Positions 51,979-61,170 of a stretch of DNA of 64,000 nt are shown here, piece by piece. The notes beneath the pieces were generated by a model. It worked only from the letters and a program-made list of their open reading frames with translations. It ran no database searches and was not told the origin of the DNA. A program made the position numbers and the translations under genes. The stretch covers positions 1 to 64,000 of the forward strand of contig DBTZ01000060.1 in NCBI GenBank assembly GCA_002307315.1, given 5' to 3'. The stretch is from Alphaproteobacteria bacterium UBA1303. GTDB taxonomy: Bacteria; Pseudomonadota; Alphaproteobacteria; Micropepsales; Micropepsaceae. The first letter of the stretch is position 1, and the number at the start of each line of letters is the position of its first letter.

Positions 51979-54579
51979 CTATTTTCTCGCAGGCGGCGGA
52001 CCGAGATAGGAAACCGAGATCGGCCCGGTGGCGGCCACCAGTTTTTCCAGCACGACGTTGTCGTCGAGCCGCCAGACTTTGATCGTATGCTTTCCGGCGG
52101 TTACGCCCGGGAACGATGCGGAAAGTTCGACCGCGTTGCTGTTGACCACGTTTTCCCACAATCGCTGTTCGGGGATCTTCGAACCGGTGGGTGCCGGGAT
52201 CGGATTGAAGCGCAAAACCTGCATCGCTCCGCCATCGAGCGAAACGCCCACCTTGAGACCGCCCTGATTGCGCACATCGAGCGTCGGCACCAGGATGAGC
52301 CGTAGGTTCAGATCACCCGCGTGTTTCACCGTGACGTCGTATTCGAGGCGTACGCCGTCGGCCTCGGTCGTCGCCGCTTGCGCCTGAGGCAAGGCAATGA
52401 CCGCGCCGTCGGTGCGGCCCAAATGGGGCACCACATGCCAGGCAAGCCCCTTGCCGCCGAAGGCGCGCGTAAAATGCGGAGCCTCGATGGCAATCGCATC
52501 GTCCGCCGGCTTGACCGACGCGAAACGGATTGGCCCCGCCTTGCCTGCCACCCGGGTCAGCTTCGGGATCGTTTGCGTCTTCGGCTCCTGCCAGGAGGTA
52601 TAGCCGATATGGGTTTGCAGCATCATGCCGTCCCATTTGCCGTGGGCGATGGCGTGATAGCGATCCGAAATTTCCTGATCGCGGCGGAAGGCGGCCTCAG
52701 CTTGATCGGCAAACGCGTCGGCGCGCGGATCGTTCGCCGCCGACAATCGACGGTTCCATGCCGTCGCGTAATAGAGCCGGTACAGATTGGTCATGGCGAG
52801 AATCGGATGCTCGACAAGTTCGAAAAAGGCGTCGCGCCCGCCGGCCGGCACCTTCGCCTTGAGCTTCAGCATCGACGTCTCCAGCGCGGTCCATTCGCCG
52901 ACCATGCGACCGAACTCGCCGCCGTCGAGCGCCGTGCCCGTTCCCGCCCCCAGGGCGAAGCTGTTTTCGTCGATGAGTTCGGGTTTCCTGCGTGCCACCA
53001 GTTGGCTGTAGCGGGTGACCAGCGCGGCGATGGCACCTGCGTTTCCGGGGCCGAAATTCGCCGTCGCCCATTGCTTTGGGAAAGCCTTCAGCGCCGTTAG
53101 CGTCATCGCCTCCGGGTCCCATGCCTGCTTAAGGAAGAAGTCGATGGGATATTCCATCGGCTTGATGTCGCCGACGTTGACGATCCAAAGGGTGCGGATG
53201 CCGCCGGCATAGGCGAGATCCATCTGCTGCCAGGTTTTCTCGATCTGGTTGGTGTTGAGCCATTTGTAATTCCGCGTCGCGCCGACATATTCGAAATGAT
53301 AGTACATGCCGAAGCCGCCTTTACGGTTTCGGTCGGCGCCCGGGATCCGCCGGATCTGGCCCCAATTGTCGTCGGCGAACAATAGCGTCACATCGTCGGG
53401 CACCTGCATGCCGTGGTCATAGTAGTCCTGAACCTCCTTGTAGAGTGCCCAGATTTGCGCCGTTCGATCCGCCGGCTTGCCGGTGACGTCGGCGATAATT
53501 TGGCGCTGATCGGCAACGATCTTCTGCAATAGATCGATGGCGGACCCTTCGGTCATCGGCTCGTCGCCGTCGCCGCGCATACCGACTGTGACCACGCTCT
53601 CGTATCCGCCCGGCTTGCGCATCATGCGTTCGATGCCGCCGCGCCAAAAGGTGCGTAGGGTTTCGCCGTTGGTCGTGTAGTCCCACTTGCCGCCGAGGAC
53701 ACCCCGTTCGAGACCGTGGTGCCATTCGCCCTGAGAGCGCATCATCGGCTCGTGATGCGAGGTGCCCATCACCACGCCCATCTCGTCGGCCAGCACCATG
53801 TTCTTCGGATCGTCCACATTGAAGGCGCGATCGGTCCACATCGCCGGCCACAGATAGTTGCCCTTCAGCCGCAGGATCAGTTCGAACACGTGGGCATAGG
53901 CTTTGGCGTTGGAACCGCCGAATTTTTTCCTCGACCAGGTGCCGAACGACGGGTCTTCGTCGTTGATGAAGATACCGCGGTATTTCACTTTCGGCGAATC
54001 GCGATGCGAGCCGGCAGTGACGAACAAATCGGCTTTACGCGCCACCGGCACGTCGGCGAACCAGTACCACGGCGAGACGCCGATCTTCGCGGAAAGATCG
54101 TAAAGGCCAAACACGACGCCGCGCCGATCGGCGCCGACGATCACCAGCGCCCGAGGGACGTTGGGAAAGGGATGCTCGACCACGATCTGGCGGAAGGCTT
54201 CCCATTGCCCGGCAATGTCGGCGACGGCGATCTTGCCGTCTTTGATCAGCGCGTCGATCGCCGGGCTTTGGCCGATGACGCCGGCAATCACCAGATCGCC
54301 CGCCGCCTTGGTAACGTCGTCGAGGCGTTGCGGCGCCCGTCCGCTTACCCTTTGCAAATCGTCGGCAAAACCGGCGGCGGCATGACGCACGGCCGGATCG
54401 GCGGATGTCTCGACGTAAAGCGCCGCCGGACGATAGTTCCGGATCAGCGCAAAACTGCCTTTTGCGGAATGCGGACAGACCGAAACCGGCCCGCCGCACG
54501 CCCCGGCAGACACGAAAGCCGCCGCGAAAGCCAGCGCCGCAAGGCAGGCTCGAAACGCCGTTGTGTGATTGCCGCTCAT
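51979..54579 (-). CDS. GH115 family glycoside hydrolase (xylan alpha-1,2-glucuronidase)
   Basis: 866 residues. A signal peptide with a hydrophobic core (about 10-28) exports it. Typical GH115 segments are KYRGIFINDEDPSF, LKGNYLWPAMWTDRAFNVDD, GVVMGTSHHEPMMRS and GMRGDGDEPM, which line the active site. The C-terminal about 200 residues form beta-rich domains. The family releases (4-O-methyl-)glucuronic acid from xylan. Together with the hexuronate-type transporter and the GH43 enzyme, it suggests glucuronoxylan use. It converges with the kinase gene. Confidence 0.93.
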   Translation of the reverse strand: MSGNHTTAFRACLAALAFAAAFVSAGACGGPVSVCPHSAKGSFALIRNYRPAALYVETSADPAVRHAAAGFADDLQRVSGRAPQRLDDVTKAAGDLVIAGVIGQSPAIDALIKDGKIAVADIAGQWEAFRQIVVEHPFPNVPRALVIVGADRRGVVFGLYDLSAKIGVSPWYWFADVPVARKADLFVTAGSHRDSPKVKYRGIFINDEDPSFGTWSRKKFGGSNAKAYAHVFELILRLKGNYLWPAMWTDRAFNVDDPKNMVLADEMGVVMGTSHHEPMMRSQGEWHHGLERGVLGGKWDYTTNGETLRTFWRGGIERMMRKPGGYESVVTVGMRGDGDEPMTEGSAIDLLQKIVADQRQIIADVTGKPADRTAQIWALYKEVQDYYDHGMQVPDDVTLLFADDNWGQIRRIPGADRNRKGGFGMYYHFEYVGATRNYKWLNTNQIEKTWQQMDLAYAGGIRTLWIVNVGDIKPMEYPIDFFLKQAWDPEAMTLTALKAFPKQWATANFGPGNAGAIAALVTRYSQLVARRKPELIDENSFALGAGTGTALDGGEFGRMVGEWTALETSMLKLKAKVPAGGRDAFFELVEHPILAMTNLYRLYYATAWNRRLSAANDPRADAFADQAEAAFRRDQEISDRYHAIAHGKWDGMMLQTHIGYTSWQEPKTQTIPKLTRVAGKAGPIRFASVKPADDAIAIEAPHFTRAFGGKGLAWHVVPHLGRTDGAVIALPQAQAATTEADGVRLEYDVTVKHAGDLNLRLILVPTLDVRNQGGLKVGVSLDGGAMQVLRFNPIPAPTGSKIPEQRLWENVVNSNAVELSASFPGVTAGKHTIKVWRLDDNVVLEKLVAATGPISVSYLGPPPARK

Positions 54580-54723
54580 GGCTCGTCCTCCCGGATGTAT
54601 TCCCGGCGGTTATAGATTGGGAGCGCTACCACCGCAACGAATGCGATATCACATCCGCGTCAGGAGGACACCGAATATGGCCAGTAGAGCGTTTCATTTT
54701 TTAATGGAAACCGGCGAGGCGCC

Positions 54724-55521
54724 CTATTTTCCCAGTTCTTTGGCGCGTTTTTTTGCCGCGGCGACGGCTTTCTTCAGCAATGCCGGGAACCCGCCTCTGG
54801 CCAGCAGCACGTCGAGCGCGGCGGCGGTGGTGCCGCCAGGGCTGGTGACGTCGCGGCGCAAGTCCGCGGCGGGCTTGGGATCGACGGCCAATAGCGCGCC
54901 GGAGCCGACCACTGTGGCGCGAGCCAGTCGCATCGCCACATCGGGAGCCAAACCGGCCTTGACGCCTGCGTCGGCCAAGGTTTCGACCAGCGCGAACACA
55001 TAGGCCGGACCGGAGCCCGAAACCGCCGTAACCGCGTCGATCAGGCTTTCCTTCTCAACCCATACGGTCTCGCCTAACGCCGACAGCAAATTGCCCGCCA
55101 ACTTGCGGTCTTTGGCGGCGGCGCCCGGCCCGGCGAACACGCCGGTGATGCCGCAGCCGATCGATCCCGGCGTGTTGGGCATAGCGCGGACGATATGCGC
55201 CTCTTTTCCCCACGCTTGGTGCAGGAACTTGGTGTTCACCCCGGCGGCGATCGACAGCATCAATATCCCGGTTGCCGCGACGGGCTTCAGCGCCGCAGCT
55301 TCCGGCTTGAGGATTTGAGGCTTGAGCGCGACCACGCCGGCGCGATAGCGGCCCTTGGGGATGTCCCCGATGCCGGGCACAAAGGCGACGCCATCGAGCT
55401 TTTTCAGCACCGGCGAAGGATGAGGCTCTACCGCCACCACCGGACCCAAACCGCCCTTGAGCCAGCCGCGCAACAGCGCACCACCCATCCGGCCGGCACC
55501 GATCAACAATATAGGTCTCAT
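54724..55521 (-). CDS. proC: Pyrroline-5-carboxylate reductase
   Basis: 265 residues. ProC reduces 1-pyrroline-5-carboxylate to proline using NAD(P)H. The Rossmann motif LIGAGRMGGALLRGW is at the N-terminus. RAMPNTPGSIGCG, AVSGSGPAYVF and DVTSPGGTTAAALD are the diagnostic blocks. The start at 55521 shares its A with the stop of ybjN (TGATG), giving translational coupling. Confidence 0.96.
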   Translation of the reverse strand: MRPILLIGAGRMGGALLRGWLKGGLGPVVAVEPHPSPVLKKLDGVAFVPGIGDIPKGRYRAGVVALKPQILKPEAAALKPVAATGILMLSIAAGVNTKFLHQAWGKEAHIVRAMPNTPGSIGCGITGVFAGPGAAAKDRKLAGNLLSALGETVWVEKESLIDAVTAVSGSGPAYVFALVETLADAGVKAGLAPDVAMRLARATVVGSGALLAVDPKPAADLRRDVTSPGGTTAAALDVLLARGGFPALLKKAVAAAKKRAKELGK

Positions 55522-56024
55522 CAAGCTTGTCCTGCGCATTCCAAAATGGCGGCGGCTACCGCCTCTTCGGCAGTCTTACCGCCCCACAGCACGAATTGAA
55601 ATGCCGGATAATAGTGCTCGCATGCTTCCAGCGCGAGATTCAGCAGGGTTTCGACCTGCGCGGCGCTAACATGAGCCTCGGTGAACACCATCGAATGACG
55701 GTAGACGATGGTGCCGTCCTCGGGCCAAAGATCGAAATGGCCGATCCACAGCCGGGCATTGACGTACATCAAAAGCGAGGCGATATCGAACAGCTTCATA
55801 TCGCCCTTTACTTTCATGTCGAACGCGCTGGACAGATGCAGCGATTGCAGATCGTCGCGCCAGGTGACAGAGAAGTGATGATCCGACCAGCGCCCGGCAA
55901 CCGACAGATTCAATTCGTCGGAGGACGCACGCTCGTACGCCCAGCCGTTGTCTTCCACCATGCGCTCCAGAAGGTCGAGCGGGTGCGAACGGGAAGGCGC
56001 GGCACTTTGTTGCAACACGGTCAT
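55521..56024 (-). CDS. YbjN-domain protein
   Basis: 167 residues, cytoplasmic, with a YbjN fold resembling type III secretion chaperones. Recognisable pieces are HPLDLLERMVEDNGWAYER at the N-terminus and RLWIGHFDLWPEDGTIVYR. In this class the gene is commonly directly upstream of proC, as here. Function unknown. The start at 56024 has GGGAG eight bases upstream. Confidence 0.85.
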   Translation of the reverse strand: MTVLQQSAAPSRSHPLDLLERMVEDNGWAYERASSDELNLSVAGRWSDHHFSVTWRDDLQSLHLSSAFDMKVKGDMKLFDIASLLMYVNARLWIGHFDLWPEDGTIVYRHSMVFTEAHVSAAQVETLLNLALEACEHYYPAFQFVLWGGKTAEEAVAAAILECAGQA

Positions 56025-56200
56025 CTCTGAACTCCCGGCGCCGGTACGATATGCGGTGGCGCAACGCAAAACGAAGCAGTCGGCAACGAACCTGCCACAA
56101 GATTTTGCGCGGTCAAGAGTCCGCGGACTCCGCATCGAGTCACATTACGTCAACTCACAGCTTTCCTCTGTGCAGCGTTCGGGGTGAATCTTATTTGCAA

Positions 56201-56467
56201 CTATTGGCCTGCGCCCGGCGGAGAGGAAACTTTCTTTTCCAGTTCCTCGATTCGCGTTTTGAGCGCTTCGTTTTCCTCGCGCGCCTTGGCGACCATCGCC
56301 TTAACCGCCTCGAACTCCTCGCGCGGCACGACATTCAGTTCGCCAACCAGCTTTTCCAGGCGCGATTTCAAAAATGTGTCGATTTCACTGCGCAACCCTT
56401 CGGCGGCGCCGGCGGCGTCGGTGAGAAGCTTGGCAAGCTGGTCGAGAACGGGATTTTCGCTAGTCAT
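56201..56467 (-). CDS. UbiK/BMFP-type coiled-coil protein
   Basis: 88 residues. A helical N-terminus (ENPVLDQLAKLLTDAAGAAE) and a C-terminal coiled coil (REEFEAVKAMVAKAREENEA) match the BMFP/UbiK accessory factor family. E. coli UbiK helps organise ubiquinone synthesis enzymes with UbiJ; the Brucella relative BMFP is membrane-fusogenic. The start at 56467 fits relatives; an ATG at 56497 is an alternative. It is divergent from lgt, 120 bp apart. Confidence 0.85.
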   Translation of the reverse strand: MTSENPVLDQLAKLLTDAAGAAEGLRSEIDTFLKSRLEKLVGELNVVPREEFEAVKAMVAKAREENEALKTRIEELEKKVSSPPGAGQ

Positions 56468-56587
56468 GGCCTGACGTCCGGGTTGGTTTTCCTTCATACG
56501 CCGAATCCCGGTTTGAAAGCGAGAGCCGCAATATCGCTCGACAGAATCTCTTGACAGCAACGCCCGAAGCAGCGCGTCTTATTCGCC

Positions 56588-57508
56588 ATGCTGGCGGCCC
56601 TTTCCTATCCCGAAATCGACCCGGTGATCTTCCAGATCGGTCCGTTTGCTTTGCGTTGGTATGCGGTTGCCTACATCGCCGGGCTGCTGATCGGCTGGTG
56701 GCTGATCTTGAGGATGCTGCGCCAGGTATCCTTGTGGAAAAATCCGCCCTTTGCCGGCAAGGCCCCGGCGACCGCCGACGACATCGGCGACCTGTTCGTT
56801 TGGACCATGCTCGGCGTCATTGTCGGCGGCCGGCTGGGGTACGATCTGTTCTACGGCACCGTTTTCTGCGGCCTTTATTCCGGACGCGATTGCGGTGATT
56901 TGCCGATGGGCTATCTCGACAACCCCTTGCGCCTTTTGGCCGACTGGCACGGCGGCATACCCGCCCTTCGCGGCATGTCGTTCCACGGCGGGCTGATCGG
57001 GGTCGTCGTCGCCATCGTTCTGTTCTGCAAAAACCGCAAACTTGACCTCCTTAAGGTCGGCGATCTGGTCGCTTGCGCCACGCCGATCGGCCTGTTCTTC
57101 GGCCGAATCGCCAATTTCATCAACGGCGAGCTGTGGGGCAAGGTGACGACGTCGCCGTTCGGCATGGTGTTCTGCAACGACACCACCCAAAACACCTACG
57201 GCTATTGCCCGGCTGGCCTTCTGCCCCGCCATCCCAGCCAACTCTACGAAGCCTTCGGCGAAGGCATATTGCTGTTTGTGCTGCTTCAGCTTGCCTATCG
57301 CGTTTTCCGCTTGCACGAGAAACCCGGACTGATCACCGGTCTGTTTTTCGCCGGTTACGGGCTAACGCGCATCGCCGTCGAGTTTTTCCGCGATTCCGAA
57401 TCGATGATATACGGTTGGTTCAGCATGGGAATGTGCCTCAGCCTGTTTATGTGGCTGGCGGCGGCGTGGTTCGTCTGGACCGCCGCCTTTAAACGGGAAA
57501 AGACATGA
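56588..57508 (+). CDS. lgt: Prolipoprotein diacylglyceryl transferase
   Basis: 306 residues, about seven membrane helices. Lgt moves diacylglycerol from phosphatidylglycerol onto the lipobox cysteine of prolipoproteins, which includes the two lipoproteins in this window. The conserved HGGLIG contains the essential His, and GRIANFINGELWG is the signature. It overlaps the next gene by four bases. Confidence 0.96.
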   Translation: MLAALSYPEIDPVIFQIGPFALRWYAVAYIAGLLIGWWLILRMLRQVSLWKNPPFAGKAPATADDIGDLFVWTMLGVIVGGRLGYDLFYGTVFCGLYSGRDCGDLPMGYLDNPLRLLADWHGGIPALRGMSFHGGLIGVVVAIVLFCKNRKLDLLKVGDLVACATPIGLFFGRIANFINGELWGKVTTSPFGMVFCNDTTQNTYGYCPAGLLPRHPSQLYEAFGEGILLFVLLQLAYRVFRLHEKPGLITGLFFAGYGLTRIAVEFFRDSESMIYGWFSMGMCLSLFMWLAAAWFVWTAAFKREKT

Positions 57509-58581
57509 ATCCGCTGGCAGAACGCATCGCCGCCGCGATCGAACGGGAAGGACCGATTTCGATCGCCCAATTCATGACCATGTGCCTTTACGACGCCGAA
57601 CACGGCGCCTATGCCGCGCGCGCGCCTATCGGCGCAAACGGCGACTACATTACCGCCCCCGAGGTTAGCCAAACTTTCGGTGAGATGTGCGGATTGTGGA
57701 TCGTGCAGACGTGGCACAATCAGGGTCGGCCGCAAAATCCGTTGATCGTCGAACTTGGCCCCGGCCGCGGCACACTGATGAAGGACGCGCTTCGTGCAAT
57801 TCGGGCGGCGGCGCCGAAATTTTTGCCTCAGGCCGAGGTCAAACTGGTCGAGATCAGCCCGGCATTCAAAGAGATGCAGACTAAGACGTTGGCCGAAGCG
57901 TCGGCGAATATCGCCTGGGTCTCGCGTTTCGACGATATTGTCGTCGACCGACCGGTCTACCTGATCGCCAACGAGTTTTTCGATTGTCTGCCGATCCGCC
58001 AATACGTCAAAACCGCCACCGGCTGGTGCGAGAAGGTGGTGGCGGTCGAGAACGGCGCCCTCGCTTTGGCGCTGGCGAAACTGCCGTTGCCGCCGGCCCT
58101 GCCGGGCGCGGATGTGGCACCGGAAGGCGCCGTGCTAGAGACCTGTTCGGCCGCAGAAGCGGTTATCGAAGACATCGCCCGTACCGTCGTCGGAAACGGC
58201 GGAGCGGCATTGCTCTTCGACTACGGCTACGATGCCCCCTCCTTCAAGGACAGCCTTCAGGCGGTGGCACGCCACAAACACGCCGACGCGCTTTCGGCGC
58301 CGGGGGCGAGCGATCTGTCGGCGCACGTCGATTTTGCCGCGCTTGCCCGCGCCGCGGAAAAAGGCGGTGCCGCCGTCTTCGGTCCGCGCGGACAGGGCGA
58401 TCTTTTGGTCGATCTCGGCATCGAGGTGCGGGTGCAGAAACTGGCCTTCGCCAACCCCAATCAGGCAAAATCCATCGTGGCAGGCGTGCGGCGGCTGATC
58501 GATCCCAAGGAAATGGGCGATCTGTTCAGGGCGATCGCCTTGGTTCCGCCGGGATCGCCCAACCCGCCGGGATTCGATTGA
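57505..58581 (+). CDS. MidA/NDUFAF7-family protein methyltransferase
   Basis: 358 residues. Class I SAM-dependent methyltransferase; the SAM motif is VELGPGRGTLMKD (about 80-92), preceded by the family hallmark GDYITAPEVSQTFGEMCG. The mitochondrial relative NDUFAF7 dimethylates an arginine of complex I subunit NDUFS2; a similar role with NuoD is possible here. The gene is coupled to lgt by a four-base overlap. In relatives pgeF usually follows directly; here an accessory pair intervenes. Confidence 0.9.
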   Translation: MNPLAERIAAAIEREGPISIAQFMTMCLYDAEHGAYAARAPIGANGDYITAPEVSQTFGEMCGLWIVQTWHNQGRPQNPLIVELGPGRGTLMKDALRAIRAAAPKFLPQAEVKLVEISPAFKEMQTKTLAEASANIAWVSRFDDIVVDRPVYLIANEFFDCLPIRQYVKTATGWCEKVVAVENGALALALAKLPLPPALPGADVAPEGAVLETCSAAEAVIEDIARTVVGNGGAALLFDYGYDAPSFKDSLQAVARHKHADALSAPGASDLSAHVDFAALARAAEKGGAAVFGPRGQGDLLVDLGIEVRVQKLAFANPNQAKSIVAGVRRLIDPKEMGDLFRAIALVPPGSPNPPGFD

Positions 58582-58603
58582 CCGCTTCCGTAAAGAGTTG
58601 CCT

Positions 58604-58642
58604 GTGAAAAAGTCCCTCGCTACGTTCGGTGTACTTTTTCAC
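58604..58642. repeat. Terminator-like inverted repeat between convergent genes, copy 2
   Basis: GTGAAAAAGT and ACTTTTTCAC again form the stem, here with loop CCCTCGCTACGTTCGGTGT. It lies between the midA-type gene and the convergent dipeptidase gene, a parallel situation to copy 1 at 51874-51917. The flanking bases are those of copy 1 in reversed order. Confidence 0.75.
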
Positions 58643-58662
58643 GGACGGCTTAGTACCGTGCG

Positions 58663-59481
58663 CTACCGCGGCTGACCGGGTGCCGCCACGCCGTAGAACG
58701 CATGCCCGGCACCGGTCAGTGCCGACCACATCAGTTCGCCAAACCCATAGTGCCACCATTCGGAAGGGTTGGCCGCAAAGCCGGTTTGCCGCATCACCCA
58801 ATACAGCAACCGGCGGTTGGCGCGCGCTTCGTCGTCGGATACGGAACCGGACGCCGTTGCTTTACGCTCGAAATAATCCAGATCGGCCAGGGAACTCGTT
58901 TCGTCGATCAGCGATCCCATCCACAACGGTTCCGCGCATTCCTTCCAACGAATTGTCAGATCGACGGCTCCCCCGGTCGCATGCGGCGCCGGAGACCCCA
59001 CCCCTTCCGTCGGCGCGGCCCAATATTTCTCAACCTCCCGCATCAGCGCTTTTGCAGATAGAGACGGCCGGCTAGCGCGCAGATAATTCGGCATCCACAT
59101 ATCGTGAAAATACCGCTGAACCGCATCGGGACGCCACGCATCGGACAGAAATAGCTCCAGTCCGGCCTTGGCCAGTACCCGGTTGGCGCGCTGCAGCCGC
59201 TCTCCAACCCCCCGCCTTACCAGCAGCCGGTCGGTCGAACCGGGAATTTTCTGATAGTATGGTGGGTTAGTGCCCGAACCATAGAGGTTTCTACCTGCCA
59301 GACCGAGCCCGGCGATATCCAACAACGGCTCCTTTGCACGGCGATCGGTCAAAACCAGGGAACCCTCGCGATAATGCCGCTTCAGGCGGCGCAAATCGAC
59401 TTGGTCCGGTATCGGCTTGCCGCGAAGCGCCGCAAGCGACCCGAACCGCTTATCGGCGGAGGTTCTACGATTCGGTGTCAT
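58663..59481 (-). CDS. D-Ala-D-Ala dipeptidase-like enzyme (VanX, peptidase M15D)
   Basis: 272 residues. Zinc dipeptidase of the VanX group. The ligand motif S-x-H-x-x-G-x-A-x-D appears as PAPHATGGAVDLTI (about 165-178; consensus Ser replaced or shifted to SPAPH). The E-x-x-W-H part is visible in EWWHYGFGE. An arginine-containing segment SDAWRP is also as in VanX. There is no signal peptide, so it would act on cytoplasmic D-Ala-D-Ala. Outside resistance clusters such enzymes serve in cell-wall turnover or nutrition. AGGA precedes the ATG. It is downstream of, and 20 bp from, a small membrane protein gene. Confidence 0.85.
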   Translation of the reverse strand: MTPNRRTSADKRFGSLAALRGKPIPDQVDLRRLKRHYREGSLVLTDRRAKEPLLDIAGLGLAGRNLYGSGTNPPYYQKIPGSTDRLLVRRGVGERLQRANRVLAKAGLELFLSDAWRPDAVQRYFHDMWMPNYLRASRPSLSAKALMREVEKYWAAPTEGVGSPAPHATGGAVDLTIRWKECAEPLWMGSLIDETSSLADLDYFERKATASGSVSDDEARANRRLLYWVMRQTGFAANPSEWWHYGFGELMWSALTGAGHAFYGVAAPGQPR

Positions 59482-59501
59482 GTCTTCCTACCGTGGTGCG
59501 G

Positions 59502-59999
59502 TCACTTGAACACATATGCTTCTCGCATCTCGCTCAGACGCTGCCAGTGCAGGTACAAATCCGGATACGGACCGGGCTTCATCTGCCGCATTTCCTCGAT
59601 CAGAGGCGCATATTTTTTCCACAAAGTCGTATTTACGTTCACCAGCCGGAAAACCATATCCGGTTTCAGCAACCCGGAGGCTACGCAGGAACCGATGAAT
59701 TCGTAAAATGCGAAGACCGGGCGTATTTTCTGCCAAGCTGGCGAATTCATATAGGCATCCCGATCATCATGACGCCTGAACTGTATCCAGTCGATCTCGC
59801 TCACCAAAACCTGCCGGTAGACCGGATAGATCGACTTCCACTCCTCGTTCACGGACAGGAAAACCGATGCCTCGGTCGAACGATCGACGGACAAAATTTG
59901 CCGGCGGAGAAGCCAAATCGACAGACAAGATAGCGCCGCCGACCCCGCCGCGAATGCCGTCGAAACAATCTGGGTCCAATCGCTTACGTTCATCTGCAT
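59502..59999 (-). CDS. Small membrane protein of unknown function
   Basis: 165 residues. One membrane helix (about 12-32, IVSTAFAAGSAALSCLSIWLL) followed by a cytoplasmic helical region rich in aromatic residues. It resembles short DUF4760-like proteins but I do not assign a family. The start at 59999 has GGGGG upstream; an ATG two codons later is possible. It precedes the VanX-like gene by 20 bp and is probably co-transcribed. Confidence 0.55.
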   Translation of the reverse strand: MQMNVSDWTQIVSTAFAAGSAALSCLSIWLLRRQILSVDRSTEASVFLSVNEEWKSIYPVYRQVLVSEIDWIQFRRHDDRDAYMNSPAWQKIRPVFAFYEFIGSCVASGLLKPDMVFRLVNVNTTLWKKYAPLIEEMRQMKPGPYPDLYLHWQRLSEMREAYVFK

Positions 60000-60085
60000 G
60001 TCGCCCCCTATCGGCAATGGGTTTGATTATGTCGTGCGCAGTGCGCATTGCAACCTCGACATCCGCAACCGTCCCGGCCACAACA

Positions 60086-60184
60086 GCGTGCGCAAAAGTA
60101 TGCGCGCTTTTGCGCGGAAAGTTGCGGCCGAACAAAAGGATAGTGTGGCGCGTCTATTCTGTCGGAGGCTACGGCGCCCTAAGG
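60086..60184 (-). repeat. Dispersed intergenic repeat, inverted
   Basis: On the minus strand: CTATCCTTTTGTTCGGCCGC, AACTTTCCGCGCAAAAGC and CATACTTTTGCGCACGC. Same type as 23836-23936. It separates the divergent membrane protein and pgeF genes. Confidence 0.7.
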
Positions 60185-60246
60185 TCACACAAGGCCGAGC
60201 GTTTTTTTTCGTAAGACCGCCTTCCAAATCTGATAATGGAACTGCC

Positions 60247-61005
60247 ATGCTCATTCTGAAAACAAACCTTTTGACGCTGCCGCACGTCGCCCATGGCTTT
60301 TTCGGCCGCAACGGCGGCGCGTCCAAAGGCATCTACGCCTCGCTCAACTGCGCCCCCGCATCGCAAGACGAACGCGAGGCATTGCACGAAAACCGCCTTA
60401 GGGTAGCGGCCAGCTTCGGCAAGAGCTGTGCTTTGGTCACTTTGCAGCAATATCACAGCACCGAAGTGGTCACCGTCCGTGCCCCGTGGACGATGGAGGG
60501 CAGTCCTAAGGGCGATGCCCTGGTCACCGACAAGCCGGGCATAATTTTGGGTCTCAACACCGCCGATTGCGCGCCGGTGCTGTTCGCCGATCCCGAAGCG
60601 AACGTCATCGGCGCCGCCCATGCCGGCTGGAAAGGGGCGCTCGGCGGCATCTGCGAGGCTACTATCGCAGCGATGGAGAAAATCGGCGCCATGCGCACGC
60701 GCATCCGCGCCGCCGTCGGTCCTTGCATCGGCAAGGCCAGCTACGAAGTCGGCGCCGATTTTCGCGAACAGTTCCCGGACGATGCGGCGCCGTTCTTTGC
60801 CGCCGCCGAACGGACGGGCGCGTTTTATTTCGACCTCGAATCCTATGTCGTAGCCCGGCTTGAAACGGCCGGCATCGCGAATATCGAAGCGCTGCATGCC
60901 GACACCTTCGTCCGCGAGGACGAATTCTTCAGCTTCCGTCGAGCCACGATACGCGGCGAGGCCGACTACGGCCGTGAAATCTCGGCGATCATGCTGACGG
61001 ATTGA
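60247..61005 (+). CDS. pgeF: Peptidoglycan editing factor PgeF (YfiH/LACC1 family)
   Basis: 252 residues. Zn enzyme of the LACC1/YfiH fold. Metal ligands lie in LQQYHSTEVV, NTADCAPVLFAD and GAAHAGWKG. In E. coli the protein removes wrongly incorporated L-Ser from UDP-MurNAc peptides; purine nucleoside hydrolysis has also been shown for the family. The usual partner gene midA is 1.7 kb upstream. The ATG at 60247 is just past repeat DNA. Confidence 0.92.
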   Translation: MLILKTNLLTLPHVAHGFFGRNGGASKGIYASLNCAPASQDEREALHENRLRVAASFGKSCALVTLQQYHSTEVVTVRAPWTMEGSPKGDALVTDKPGIILGLNTADCAPVLFADPEANVIGAAHAGWKGALGGICEATIAAMEKIGAMRTRIRAAVGPCIGKASYEVGADFREQFPDDAAPFFAAAERTGAFYFDLESYVVARLETAGIANIEALHADTFVREDEFFSFRRATIRGEADYGREISAIMLTD

Positions 61006-61170
61006 CGGGGTTAACCACATCGCATGCGACATTGTGGCGTTATGGTGCCGCAAGCGGCAATCCGCACAGCTTTTCGTCGGTTGGACGATTAAGATGGTTT
61101 ACCCGCCCTCCTCACGTTGCTAAAAGCCCGGCGTCGTCAATCCTTCATATGTGGGGGGCTTGGGTCCGTA

